A stretch of 64,000 nucleotides of DNA, from assembly GCA_001599715.1 (NCBI GenBank), contig BCHU01000001.1, positions 1,039,634 through 1,103,633 of the forward strand, given 5' to 3'. Below are positions 35,887 to 47,100 of this stretch, piece by piece (position 1 is the stretch's first letter; every line of letters starts with the position of its first letter). The notes beneath the pieces are model-generated. The model searched no databases, was not told the origin of the DNA, and saw only the letters and a list, made by a program, of their open reading frames with translations. Both the position numbers and the translations under genes were made by a program. This DNA is from Phaeotremella fagi (taxonomy: Eukaryota; Basidiomycota; Tremellomycetes; Tremellales; Phaeotremellaceae).

Positions 35887-37076
35887 ATGACAACAATTCC
35901 CACAGAAAGTAAAAGAGGTAAAACACTTCCACCTGGAATCTATTGTCCAGCAATCACCTTCTTCAAACCGACCCCAGCTCAAGAGTTGGATTTCGATGTT
36001 TTCACCAGACATATCACTTTCCTAGCGAAATCTGGTCTTCATGGTGTTGTAGTGTTAGGATCAACAGGCGAAGCAGTTGCGTTGACAAGGGAAGAACGTA
36101 AAGAGGTGAGTCTGTTGTATCTACACAAAAGTGGCTAACGTTTCTCAGTTGATTCGAGTCGCTAAAGAGACTTTTACAAAGTTCAACCCGGGTCCAGTAA
36201 TCGCTGGTACAGGAAGCAATCAATCCACCAGAGAAGCGATCGAATGTTCAATAGACGCTGCGAGTGTTGGAGCCGATTTCGTATTGATCCTTCCACCAAG
36301 TTATTATCCACCCGCAATGACCCCAGCAGCCATTCAGAGTTTCTACGAAGATGTAGCTGACGCTTCACCGATCCCTGTTGTCATCTATTCCTTCCCAGCT
36401 GTTTGTTCAGGTATTCAAATGGACACAGATCTCATCCGACGTCTGGCCGAACATCCAAATATCGCTGGTGTCAAACACACCGATCATCTCGTTGGCAGAA
36501 TCGCCAGAGAGGCAGGTGCTAAGCCATTCAGCAGTAAGTATATCATATGATTCTCGACTAAATTTAGCTCCATTCACCATCGTCGGTGGTGCTTCCGATT
36601 ATTTGTTGGGTACTCTCGCTGTAGGTGGTGAAGGTGCTATATCTGGAATGACCAACGTCACACCTCGAGTCATCAGCAAAGCATACGATCTGTTCCAAAA
36701 CGGCAAACAGGCTGAAGCGCTTAAACTCGGTGGTTTACTTTCCAAATCGGAATGGACCATTGGTGGAGGTGGAATCTTGGGAACAAAGGTAAGTCTACCC
36801 TGGTTGTAGGTCTCTGACAAAAAGTACGCTATTCAATGGGCAAACGGTTACCCAGCTTCAGCTGCTTTAGCTCGTAAACCTCTACCTCTGGTTCCTGAAG
36901 CGACCAAACAAAAAGCCGAAAAGGAGCTAGCGGAGATCGTTGCACTTGAACGTCAGCTTGAAAAAGAGGGTTATGTAGGTTTAGGTCTACAAACCCCAGC
37001 CAAGAAGGAGGCGAATGGTTCTGCTGGTTCTCATGGTTTGATCGACACTATCAAACAGAAGGTGGCCGCCTTGTAA
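35887..37076 (+). CDS. DapA/HOGA-family aldolase (class I, Schiff base)
   Basis: Exons 35887-36105, 36149-36533, 36568-36788 and 36825-37076 give 358 aa. The dihydrodipicolinate-synthase-like TIM barrel is clear: GIYCPAITFF, HGVVVLGSTGEAVALT (the GSTGE substrate loop), VIAGTGSNQSTREAI, DFVLILPPSYY, VVIYSFPA (catalytic Tyr) and NIAGVKHTD (Schiff-base Lys). Fungal relatives include 4-hydroxy-2-oxoglutarate aldolase and the 3-deoxy-hexulosonate aldolase of D-galacturonate breakdown; lysine in fungi is not made through DapA, so a catabolic pyruvate-releasing role is expected. The C-terminal 45 residues are a charged extension (ATKQKAEKELAEIV onward). Alternative acceptor at 36810 would add five residues (VSDKK). 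It lies between the two Zn2Cys6 genes, head-to-head with the first. Confidence 0.87.
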
Positions 37077-37166
37077 CCATACCTAATGGATGTATATATA
37101 TGCATGGTGCCAAACAAGTTTCTAAACATGATACCGTTCTCTAAACCCTCCATCTCATGAGCAACC

Positions 37167-39934
37167 CTACCAGGGTGCCGGTTGATCAGCGTTCCACGTT
37201 TGATTCAAATCGTCGAATTGACCATGCGAATCAAAAGTGTCTTCCGGAAACGCGTTCACACCACCAGGAAGACCGAAAAGATACCCCAAATCAAGATGAG
37301 CCTCTAATTGTAAAAAGTTGTCAATATTGAAACCGGCTGCACCTTCGTGTTCCAAACTTGGATCTAGGTTTTGAACGGAGTCCAAATTGATATCGGGTAG
37401 GAAAGTGTCGCCAGTCGAGTGTTGACCATTGTGGTCACCAGAAGAAAGTCCCTGGAGATCGATTTGATGTGGATGTTCGTTTTTGATCTCAGAGGGGAAT
37501 TCGCTGGAAGGTCCTTTACCCGACTCCCCATTACTTGGACGACGAGACGCCACCTGAGACATGTCACCGTCCAAAGGAACGATACCAGGGATTCCAGCAA
37601 CGCGAGAAATATCTCTGATGGTTCTTGCAAGGAATGGTGATAAATGTATTTCGGAAAGATCATCTTCTTCCAATAATTGTATAGCCAAGTTGAGGTAATG
37701 AGTTGTAACCCCAGGATCAAGGAACACCACGTTTTGAACAGTGATTGGTGATTTGTTTATTCTAATCAGGAATAAAGCGGCTTGAGCGAGAGTGATGTTT
37801 TGATACTGAGGGTCAGCTACTTTTAAGATAATCTACTCACGTCAGTTGCAAAAGATAACGAAAGGTTGCTCTGACTAGATTCTTGAAATACCTGAATGAT
37901 CGATACCGCAGCGTTGAAGGCCATCTTGAGACACTCCCCAACAGCCTCATCTTGATCTGGTGATGATTTGAGAGCATACGAGTTTAAACTGAGTCGCATG
38001 TGTTCTGCTTGTAGTCGAGCTACACGGGCTGAACTACCAAGATACATGGCATAAGGCGAACCTGAGGTCAGAACGAGTTTTGGGAGTAAAACCCACCATT
38101 CCATACCCAAAGCCTAAACCACTCGTCCAACCTCGAATTCAGCTGCTTGAACATGTTCTTCTGCGAGCTGGGAACACCACCGGATGCAGCATCAACCGAT
38201 GGGTCTTTGGTTTCACCTTGCTCATTTTCATCTGCGTTAGCAAGGGTTTTCCCCCAATTAATGAGGTCGCGCCCGATACGCGTGAGCTGGGCTTGACAAG
38301 CGATATAAACATCCCCATACAGAGAAATGCCCTTTTTGGTTCCAGGTCGAGGGAGTGGCTGGTCAAGGCGAATCTGCAAGAAGCCCGCTTCATCGACTGA
38401 CTCGATCTGAGTTGATTGGGGACGACCAAAACCAAGCGAGAAGAACCCGTCATATCTACAAGTTCAGCTTGACTCCAACAGGGACTTACCCAAACCAACA
38501 AAGCCAAATTCTCCATTGTGACATTAGTGATTCGAGTCGAGATCCTTCCAGAGCTCCAGGTTGAGCCTCCTTGATAGTCTCTGCAGCTTTGGCCAGGTTA
38601 TCGTGTACCCCAAGTCTCCTAGCTATTCTGGCAGCGTGCCCTGCTGTAACCCAAGCGTCTGGACCTCCACCGCTCCCTCTTAAACACCAAGCGGCCAGTA
38701 GTAAGATAGCTTGGACATCACTCAAAGTGTGTTGTTTTCGCAGTAACGTTTGAGCCAAATGAAATTCAGCAAGATTAGCCAACTTGGCAGGAACAGCTGG
38801 ATCAAGAAGGGTGTAAGAGCCTTGGGGTTGAGTTCTCATCACGTAGCGATTGTAGAATCGAGCAGCGACGGCCACCATGGCGCTGAGTAGAGGTGGTGAT
38901 CCACGGATAACGGTGAAAGCGTTGTCCAGAGCTACGTCTACTATCGGTAAAAAAGGATGACAATGATCGATCTGATGATGTAAGCTGAGGTAGTCGTAAG
39001 ATTAAGCCACTCACGAAGAATGTGAACAGTCTTTCTGCAGTTGCAGTATCCACAATCCCTGCATTTATAGGATCGTCCCTATCTGTTCCATGTTTTCTAT
39101 CATAAACACCATAAGAACTCATTTCGTCGCGGCTGGGAGGTTGAGAAAGTGTCCTTTCTGGAGTGTTACGCTTGGATGGTTCTCTATTATCCCATACTGA
39201 GGGCTGATGGCTTTGTTAGTATATAGTAACAATTACAGGTCCTAACTTGCCTGATATGCCAAAGCCTTGAAGGGCGCTTCAAATATACCGTTTGTTGCGA
39301 CAGCTAAACGCTCTTCTGCCTTCTGTCTCCTTCCTCTCTGACTTTGATACGGTTTAGAAGTTACAGTCCCCCCGTTAGGTCGATATCCCAAAGAATTTGC
39401 TGATACTGAAGATATACCTCCTGGAGAGGGATCGTCAGAATGACTGTAGATTGGATCTAGATCGAATCTGACCGAAGAGGCAGGTTGAACGAGATGAACG
39501 TTTTCGTAATTGAAATTGTTAGAGGGCCAATTCGAGCCTTCAGCTCCTATACCATCGAGAGACGCGATCATCTGACTGGTGGATTTGGTATTGGGTACTA
39601 CGTTATCACCATGAAGACGAGCGAGTAATTTGGCGACGCTATTCTCCAGTTGTTGAAGTCGAGCGTCGGACGAGGAACTTTGACTTCCGCTTTGACGATT
39701 GGCCATGTTCGTTCCGGGAGTTTCAAAGTCACAAGAAATCTTCAAGTTGGTACATCGTTTACATGGCCAACCTTCGACGCATCTGACCTTGTGCTTTCGA
39801 CACTAGAGTGGGTTAGTTAGTTGATAACATTGGCACAAGATTCCACTTACATAAAGACAAGCCTGTGCAGCTCTCCTTGGATTATCTCTTCTTCTTCCAG
39901 GTGAGTGATCGTCATCTTCGTTTGCTCTTTTCAT
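37167..39934 (-). CDS. Zn2Cys6 transcription factor 2 of the metabolic cluster
   Basis: Seven exons (39934-39851, 39802-39251, 39203-39015, 38971-38490, 38455-38097, 38061-37841, 37805-37167) give 841 aa. The zinc cluster at residues 25-51 reads ACLYCRKHKVRC then VEGWPCKRC then TNLKISC (C-x2-C-x6-C-x5-C-x2-C-x6-C), with intron 1 between the first two cysteine pairs. A coiled coil (ARLQQLENSVAKLLARL) follows. The regulatory middle domain (about 270-600) contains IDHCHPFLPIVD, AWCLRGSGGGPDAWVTAGHAARIARRLGVHDN and WRIWLCWFGYDGFFSLGFGRP. The C-terminus is acidic and Asn/Gln-rich, with an activation-domain look (DTFLPDINLDSVQNLDPS). Intron 2 (39250-39204) begins with GC instead of GT. It is convergent with the aldolase and tandem to the dioxygenase. 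Confidence 0.86.
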
Positions 39935-40124
39935 TGCTTGTTATGTGACAAGATATAACTTGAGAGTAATATAACAGAGATAAATAAAACAATAGCACTT
40001 TTAACCTATCGGGTGGGGTTTATGGGGTTCCGATTTACTTATTCGGTCCCGTCTTTAAAATTGCAACTAGGATGCATACAGTATAAGCATAAACGCCTTC
40101 AAATGATCTCAGTTACAAACAAAT

Positions 40125-41283
40125 CTAGTAACCCTTGGCACTCTTCACATGAGCAATCTTCTCCCAAACTTCAGGATGGAGTGTCGAACTAAAGTTGTTA
40201 CTGAATTTGCTATTCAAATAATCGTATCCTTCATCTGGAAGCCATTCTGCGGCGAATTTGATACCTGCTGAGTTTTCTAGAGTCTCGAAATGGGGTTTAA
40301 GTGATTGAGGCAGAGGAATAGTTGCTCCATTTTTGAACCATCTGATAAGTTCCTGTCAGATATGGCTAAAAACATGGGTGTAGACCTACCGTGCATAATA
40401 ATTGGTTGTGAGAAGAATCCTGACTTGATCAGTTGGGTTGGGCATACCCGCATGCCTGTAAAGTTGGTCAGATCGCGACCGTTTGTCATCACTCACCAAA
40501 GTCGAAGATCTCGAACCAAGATTGAACCTTTCTTGACTCTGGGATAAATAGGTGGCCGAACCTGTCTTCTTTCCTCAACTGCATCCTCCGCGATAAAAGG
40601 TTCACCGAGCTGTGGACGAAGCTCCACACCAGTATTCTGAGTTCCAAGCCACAATTCAGTGATACCATTCTCAGGACCGCAGTCACACAACACGACGTTC
40701 TGGGTGATGGCGAAAGGATGCGTCGGATGTTCGAATCTGATATCTGAATGAACACGCTGACGATCGTCCGTGTTCAAAAGTGTGTTTGAACGAAGGAAAT
40801 GGACTTCAGGTTGTGGGCCAAGAGCATAGGAGATTATCCGGGCTGCGTGTAGATTCGCGAAAACATCTTGGGTGAGCCATTCTGTTGAGATGGTCAGGTA
40901 CACTCGGTAACTTGGATTGGTGCACTGACCCTTTTCTATTGGTGGAACTTGTGACAGGTTCCCCCCAGCTTTGGCACCATTTGCCGCTACCTTTGTGTTC
41001 AAAGGACTAAGCTAGTTTCAGCACGAGGTCGATGATCAGAGTACACAGCCACTAACGCATAATGAGAAAGACCCTCGCCAGCAAGTAGCTTTGAAGTATC
41101 TTTGATCATCCTCTCGTTCAACCTATCGATTACCTCGTCGGCTACTGCGTTCTCCAGAACTACAAATCCATCATTGAAGAATGCGTCGACAGCATCGTAG
41201 AGTTTCGAATCAGACATGACTCCAGAATCACGCTCATCGTCGGTGAGCTTGATGATAACGGGACCGTCTGGTAAGGAAGGCAT
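40125..41283 (-). CDS. Phytanoyl-CoA dioxygenase (PhyH) family oxygenase
   Basis: Exons 41283-41057, 41006-40930, 40881-40497, 40455-40390 and 40341-40125 give 323 aa. The start MPSLPDGPV is preferred; an upstream in-frame ATG at 41352 would add a hydrophobic 23-residue leader. Family features: FFNDGFVVLENAVADEVIDRL at the N-terminus, the Fe(II) ligands in RVHSDIRF (H-x-D) and in LWHAGMPN (distal His), and the 2-oxoglutarate-binding Arg in DQVRILLTTNYYARW. All three metal ligands are present, so it should be an active Fe/2-oxoglutarate hydroxylase. There is no peroxisomal tail (ends SAKGY), unlike human PHYH. Fungal members act on diverse small molecules, often inside clusters. It is head-to-head with the sugar-type transporter across 290 nt. 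Confidence 0.83.
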
Positions 41284-41573
41284 GTTGCTAATAATTGGAA
41301 GGGAGGTATTGATTGGAAGGGTGGTAATGATTGGAAGGATGAATCGAATCACTTCTAAAGTTCAAACCTGGGATAGCTCGGTTGGAACCGAGGATGGATA
41401 TCTCGAGACAAAAGTTAGTGACTAACTTAGTAGAGCTAAAAATAAAGGTCATCTGACTACTCCACACCAGGTGATCCACCGCCAAGGTGCCGAACCGACC
41501 CGAGCCATAATGCTTTTCCACTATTTAGTCCAGAGAATTGGAGAGCCCCATGGGTACTCAACGAACTTGAAAA

Positions 41574-43644
41574 ATGGCTCCAAAGACTACATTCGAGAAT
41601 ATCCCCAGTAAGTCGAATGGTTTCGTAGATTAGGAAGAACGCTAATCAGAGGTTAAGATAACACTGCCACTCGATGGTGGCGCGACCCCGGGCTCCGAAT
41701 GAACGTCCTTCACTGTGCTGGGTTGTGTCTCTGTCCATATTATCTTGGATGTAGGTACTGTCAAGTCTATCCAGAGAGTTTACTAAAGAAGAATTTCCGT
41801 AGTCGACTCGTCCCTCTTGACTGGTCTTCAAGCGCTTCCCCAATGGCTCACTTACTTCGGTGCCCCCACAGGAAACACTCTTGGAATCGTAACAGCTGCC
41901 ATCTCATTTCGTAAGTTGATCGGTATTCGAGGTTCGAAACTAACGTGTCAAAGCGGCCGCACTTTCCTCCTTCTTGGCAAGTTATCTAGGTGAACGATAC
42001 GGGAGAAAACCCATCATCTGGTTAGGTGCTTTGCTAATCGTATGTCGTTGAGTTACTGCCACTTTAGATTGTTTTGTTGATTCATTCTTTCTAGATCGTG
42101 GGAACGATGGTTAACACTTTTGCAACGAATCTTGGAATTTACTGCGGTGGTAGAGTCATCCTTGGGTATGTCAAAGTATGATTGTATTGATCTTAATATT
42201 GATGTTCTTCCAGTTTCGGTGCTGGTATGACCAAAGTATTGGCTCCTTCTTTACTCAACGAAATTGCACACGTATGTCGTGAAGAGGAAACACCATACTC
42301 ACCTGCCTAGCCTCGATTGAGACCAATTATAGCAAGTACTTATTACTCATTTTATTATTCGGGTTCAATTTTAGCCGCATGGTTAGCTTGTAAGTTTAGC
42401 CAATGTTACTCTAACATTACACTGATTACTGCTTCTCAGTCGGATGTCTGGGTATCCAAAGCGATTGGTCCTGGCGCATTCCCTCTATTTTCCAAGTCGT
42501 CGGCCCAATCCTAGTCTTTCTACTCACACTCAAATGTCCTGAAAGTCCCAGATGGCTGTTGAAAAAGGGAAGAAAAGAAGAAGCACTCAACGTATTGGCG
42601 AAATACCATGCTAATGGAGACGTTGAGGATCTGTTGGTCCAATACGAGTGGAGAGAGATTCAAGCGGCTCTTGAACTTGAGGAAAGAAGTAATCAAGTTA
42701 GATATAGGGATTTCTTGAAGACTAAAGGGAACAGACATAGATTAGCTTTACTTATTACCGTGAGCTCTTTCAACGTTTGATCTTTGAATTGACTCGGATG
42801 TAGATTTCTTTCGGTCAGAATTGGATCGGAAACGGTATTATTAATTACTACCTTTCTCCCATTCTCAAATCTGTCGGTATCACTGCACCAATCCAAATCA
42901 CTGGGATCAACGGAGGTTTACAAATTTGGAATTTCGTTGCAGCACTGTTCGGTGCTTCGTTGGTGGAACGTGTCGGACGTCGACCTTTGTGGCTTACATC
43001 GACTTTTTTGATGCTAATCTGTAATTGTACCATCATGGGTCTTTCTGCACAATTTGCGCAAACCCAAAATCAACAAGTTGGTATCGCTCTGATCCCGTTC
43101 TTGTACTTGTTCTACGGGTAAGTCAGCTGTATGGACTAGACTGATAATCATTAGTGCTTATGATATCGCTTGGACACCTCTTGCTTATTCGTATACCGTC
43201 GAATTACTCCCCTACACTCTGCGTACTAAGGGAATGGCTATCTTTGTTGCCTCTAACAACATTGCCATAGGTGCGTCAGACTTCTCCTTTCTCCGCTGTC
43301 ATATTCTTACTGGTAGCTAACACGATCTAGCTTTCAACCAGTTTGCAAATCCCGTCGCGTTAGCTGCACTGGCATGGAAATAGTAAGTGACTCCAAAAAG
43401 AACTTGACTGAAACAAAGTTACGGTGTCTACGTTGTCATTGAAGTGGCATATCTGATCTGGATCTACTTTGGATTCCCAGAAACTAAAGGATTGACGATC
43501 GAAGAAGTCAGTGTAGTTTTGGATAAGAGATACCAGAAATCCGGTGACAACGATAACAACGCTGAACGTGACTTCCAAGCTATTGCTTTGGAGAAGATGG
43601 AAATGAGGAAAGACGGGGAGATCGAACACGTGGATCGTGTTTGA
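41574..43644 (+). CDS. MFS sugar-type transporter (lactose-permease-like)
   Basis: Twelve exons (41574-41607, 41658-41750, 41803-41910, 41954-42039, 42095-42165, 42214-42271, 42311-42389, 42440-42759, 42804-43117, 43155-43270, 43331-43382, 43419-43644) give 518 aa with twelve expected membrane helices. Sugar_tr signatures: GFDSSLLTGLQALP after TM1, ERYGRKP (loop 2-3), CPESPRWLLKKGRKEEA (loop 6-7), VERVGRRPLW (loop 8-9), AWTPLAYSYTVELLPYTLRTKG and PETKG after TM12. The N-terminal WWRDPGLRMNV segment is typical of the lactose-permease/hexose group in fungi. TM1 lacks the usual Y-D-G triad at the glycine break and has FDS instead. Substrate uncertain: mono- or disaccharide, uronic acid or glycoside. 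It forms the right border of the metabolic run and shares a promoter region with the PhyH gene. Confidence 0.87.
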
Positions 43645-44183
43645 AGCGATTGGCGATATTGAGTTTTGTGGATGTACATGGATGAGAACGTTTTGTTGTT
43701 GGGCCTCAAATCAGGGTACTGTGTATGAGAATTTTGATTCCACCACCAGGATGATATGTATTTGAGTAAACTACTACAGTACGAGTACTGTACGAGTGCT
43801 TTACTTAATCCGTCTCCGGGATGCCACTACTGTGCACGGTCTAAGGCGTATGCCGTGTGGTGCCTCAGTATGCGTATGCCTTTTCGACTTGACAGTATCC
43901 TTAAGGTTACCTATGACTTTTATTAGACAACACAGTACAAGTACAGTAACCAAAGTACATAGTCCCCTCTGCGTCGCTGATCTGATCGGAATCGAAAATC
44001 GAGTGAAATGATTCCTGCTTCCTCCCGCTCCATATAGAATATAAATTAATCAGCTCCAGATAATTTAGTTCAATCACATAATAAAAAGCATATTAGTTGG
44101 TGTACAGCTTTCGACTATCCCTCTAGGGAGTTGAATTTTCAATATAGTTAATCATTTCAACTTGATTCTTGCAACTTGGAACC
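43645..44183. other. Intergenic region with GTAC-rich repeats
   Basis: 539 nt between the transporter 3' end and the histidine kinase start. At 43779-43800 the sequence reads AGTACGAGTACTGTACGAGT, two overlapping near-palindromic GTAC units, and at 43933-43960 CAGTACAAGTACAGTAAC...AAGTAC repeats the theme. A/T-rich leader follows (44035-44180). No coding frame supported. Confidence 0.5.
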
Positions 44184-47100
44184 ATGGTTGCAGCAATCAT
44201 TCGTCATGAGGTTGCTCCAGTCACTGATGAGGAATGGGAACAAGCCTTAGAAGAGTGAGTAATCATCAAAAATTGAGCTTACCATTACAGATACGGTCAA
44301 GACAGAATAGCAGGGTATGAACCAACTCAACAAACCGTTATTCATGATGGACAATCAACTGCCCCAGGTCCATCTCGACCATTGGTTCATCAAACTTTAT
44401 CAGATGATCCTGAACAACGACAGTATACTGAAAACCCATTCTCAAAACAACAATGGGATAACAAATTCTCTTCATACAACCCTGCCATTCATGTATTACG
44501 AGGAACGGTCGCTGCAGACAGACGGGAATCAATGGGAACATATGGTCTCGGTCTGGATACGGACACATTAGAAGCTCTCTCCAACAGCAAGAAAATAATC
44601 GACGTAGAGGAAGGAGATTTGATCCCTCCAATGACTAGAGAATCAAGCTTACAAACGGATAACAACGGTCGACCTCGAGTTTTCTCCATCGGTGAAACAA
44701 TGCCAGGACCAAATAAATTTGAATCGTCACCGTCCACCGAAGAAGATTTGAGAACGGCGGAAGCTGAACGAAAGTTTATGAGAGATTTTTACGAAAGGGA
44801 GGGTTGGTTAGTTGGACCTGTGCCAAGTCGGGATACACAACTCAGAAGAACGAGAGCGATGTGAGTTGATATTAATTCCAGAGCTAACCAACAGTCGTCG
44901 TCTAGGTTTATGTGGTGGTCAGGCAGCAGAAGGAACGGAACGAACTGCTGTTATCGCGAAATATACGGAGCTGGCTCAACAAGTGAGTTGAATATTAGGA
45001 TCATCATTGACGTCAGATATTTAACGCATCAGCTGCTGAAGTCAACATCTTATCTGAAGACAAGGCAGTGTCCTACAGTGGAGATGTGAGTGTAGAAAAT
45101 GAAAACCTCTAATCCCGGAGCCTGACGCTCAACCAATGGTACACCGTGTGGAAGAATTGGTTTGCTCACACTCGGTCATTCACGCATCCTCCGTTTGCAC
45201 CGTTGTCGCAGACTTCTCCAAAGATTGGCGATTCGCTAAAAATCCTATCGTCGCACAATCTGGACTCAAAGTAAGTCATCTATTCGACATCTCTGACCCA
45301 TAGTTCTACGCCGGCACACCTTTAAGGTATCATCGTGCTGGACGAACTCCTGTCGATATCGGTACACTCTGCATCTTCGATACTAAGCCTAGAGCAACTT
45401 TTGATGAGAGAGAGCAAGGCATTTTGTTGAAGCTAGCCAACATGTTGGTTTATCAACTTGCTACTTTGGTATGTGCTTATGAAATGGCACAGCTGACCTT
45501 TAGCAATCTGAAATTATGGCTCAAAGATCTTCAGCCATGTACGAAGCTAGTATCTCCTTTCTTCGTCGCTCAGTCATGCCGGAGCACGTCAAAACAGCCA
45601 ACAAACCTAGAAAAAGCAGGCTTTCTGAAGTTAGGAAGAGCAATGGAGACATTGGTCGTTCCCTGAAACAAAACGATCGGTCAATCACAAGATCGTCATC
45701 TCCAGCACGACTTGGTGATGAACCCAAAACTTGTGAAGCAGTCAAAACTGGGCCTAGAGACAGTAAAGATGCTAGAAGAAAGGCACTGGCATCAGATCGA
45801 GTACTGTGAGTCGTTTTTATTTATTTTGTTCAATACTGACCAGGGCTTAGATTCACAGATGTAAGTTCTCCGGTACATCCTTACTGACTTTAGGCTGCAA
45901 CTACCCTTCGTTCTATTTTACAAGCGGACGCTGTTGCAATGGTTGAGATGGACGAATATCAGCTGTTCATCCAAAAGAATTGTTTCTCTGACACGGCAAA
46001 AGGCAAAGGTGTCGAAACCAAAGAATCAATCATTACCGACTTCATGCAAGGAAAGGAATGGCCAGCACACATCGACCCTGTTGTTCATTATGTTCCGAAA
46101 TCTAACGAGAAAGGAACTCAAGTGCTTGGATCAGACGCACCCCCTGATGCTGTGTTCAATTTTGGGAAACCAGGTGTCGAACAAACTTTGGGCAAATTCT
46201 TGAAAACATACTTAACGACTCGTCATTTCTGGTGGGATCGTGAAGACCCCAACGACACTCTCGCTCAAGAGGTAATGGATCTCATGCCTTCGACCGCAAA
46301 GACTACATTAGGAATCGCTACCATGGGTTACGATGGGAAAGTTCGATTCGCCATCTTTGCATCTTGGGATCGTCCACCTACGACTTTTGGTGACTCTTCA
46401 AGTATCGCTTTACCCTTTGTTTGGATTCTTAGTGGATCAATCATGGCGTCATTGATAGTTCGTAAAATGCGAGCACTGGAGCAGTCACAGATTTCTTATT
46501 CGAATCTTCAAGCCCACGAGCTGAGAACACCGCTTCATCAAATTCTAGCCATCACCCAACTACTTCGTTCAGCAATGTCGGATCTTGCTGAAGCGCCGCA
46601 AGATTCTTCTACATTGACTACAACTCAACAGATCCGAGATCTTTTACCATTCTTGGATGCTATCGACACATCAGGAAAAACTCTCCACGGTATTGTTGAC
46701 AATATTCTCAGTTTCCTCGATCTAAAGGCGAAAGATAGTCAAACGTTCCCAAGCGCACCGGGAATGTTGAATGCACCTGGTGGTGCACCGCAATCACTTG
46801 AGGTGATGTTTGAAGAATTGATCGAAGAAGCTTGTGAAGAGGATAAAAGATGGAGACGATCGAACGGTCAACCAGCCAGTTCTATCGAGACAATCTTTGA
46901 AATCATACCTCCTCTCCTTGGTGAGCAGGTTACCGAGGACGCGGGTTATGCGTTACGACGGGCGTTGTCGAAAATCTTGTCAAACGCTTATAAATTCATC
47001 GAGGGAGTTGGTTGTGTTGAAATTTACGTTGACGACGTGCCTTCACTTCTCCCTCCTGAAGGTTACGAAGATGTGAGTGAATCTGAAATACGATAAACTG

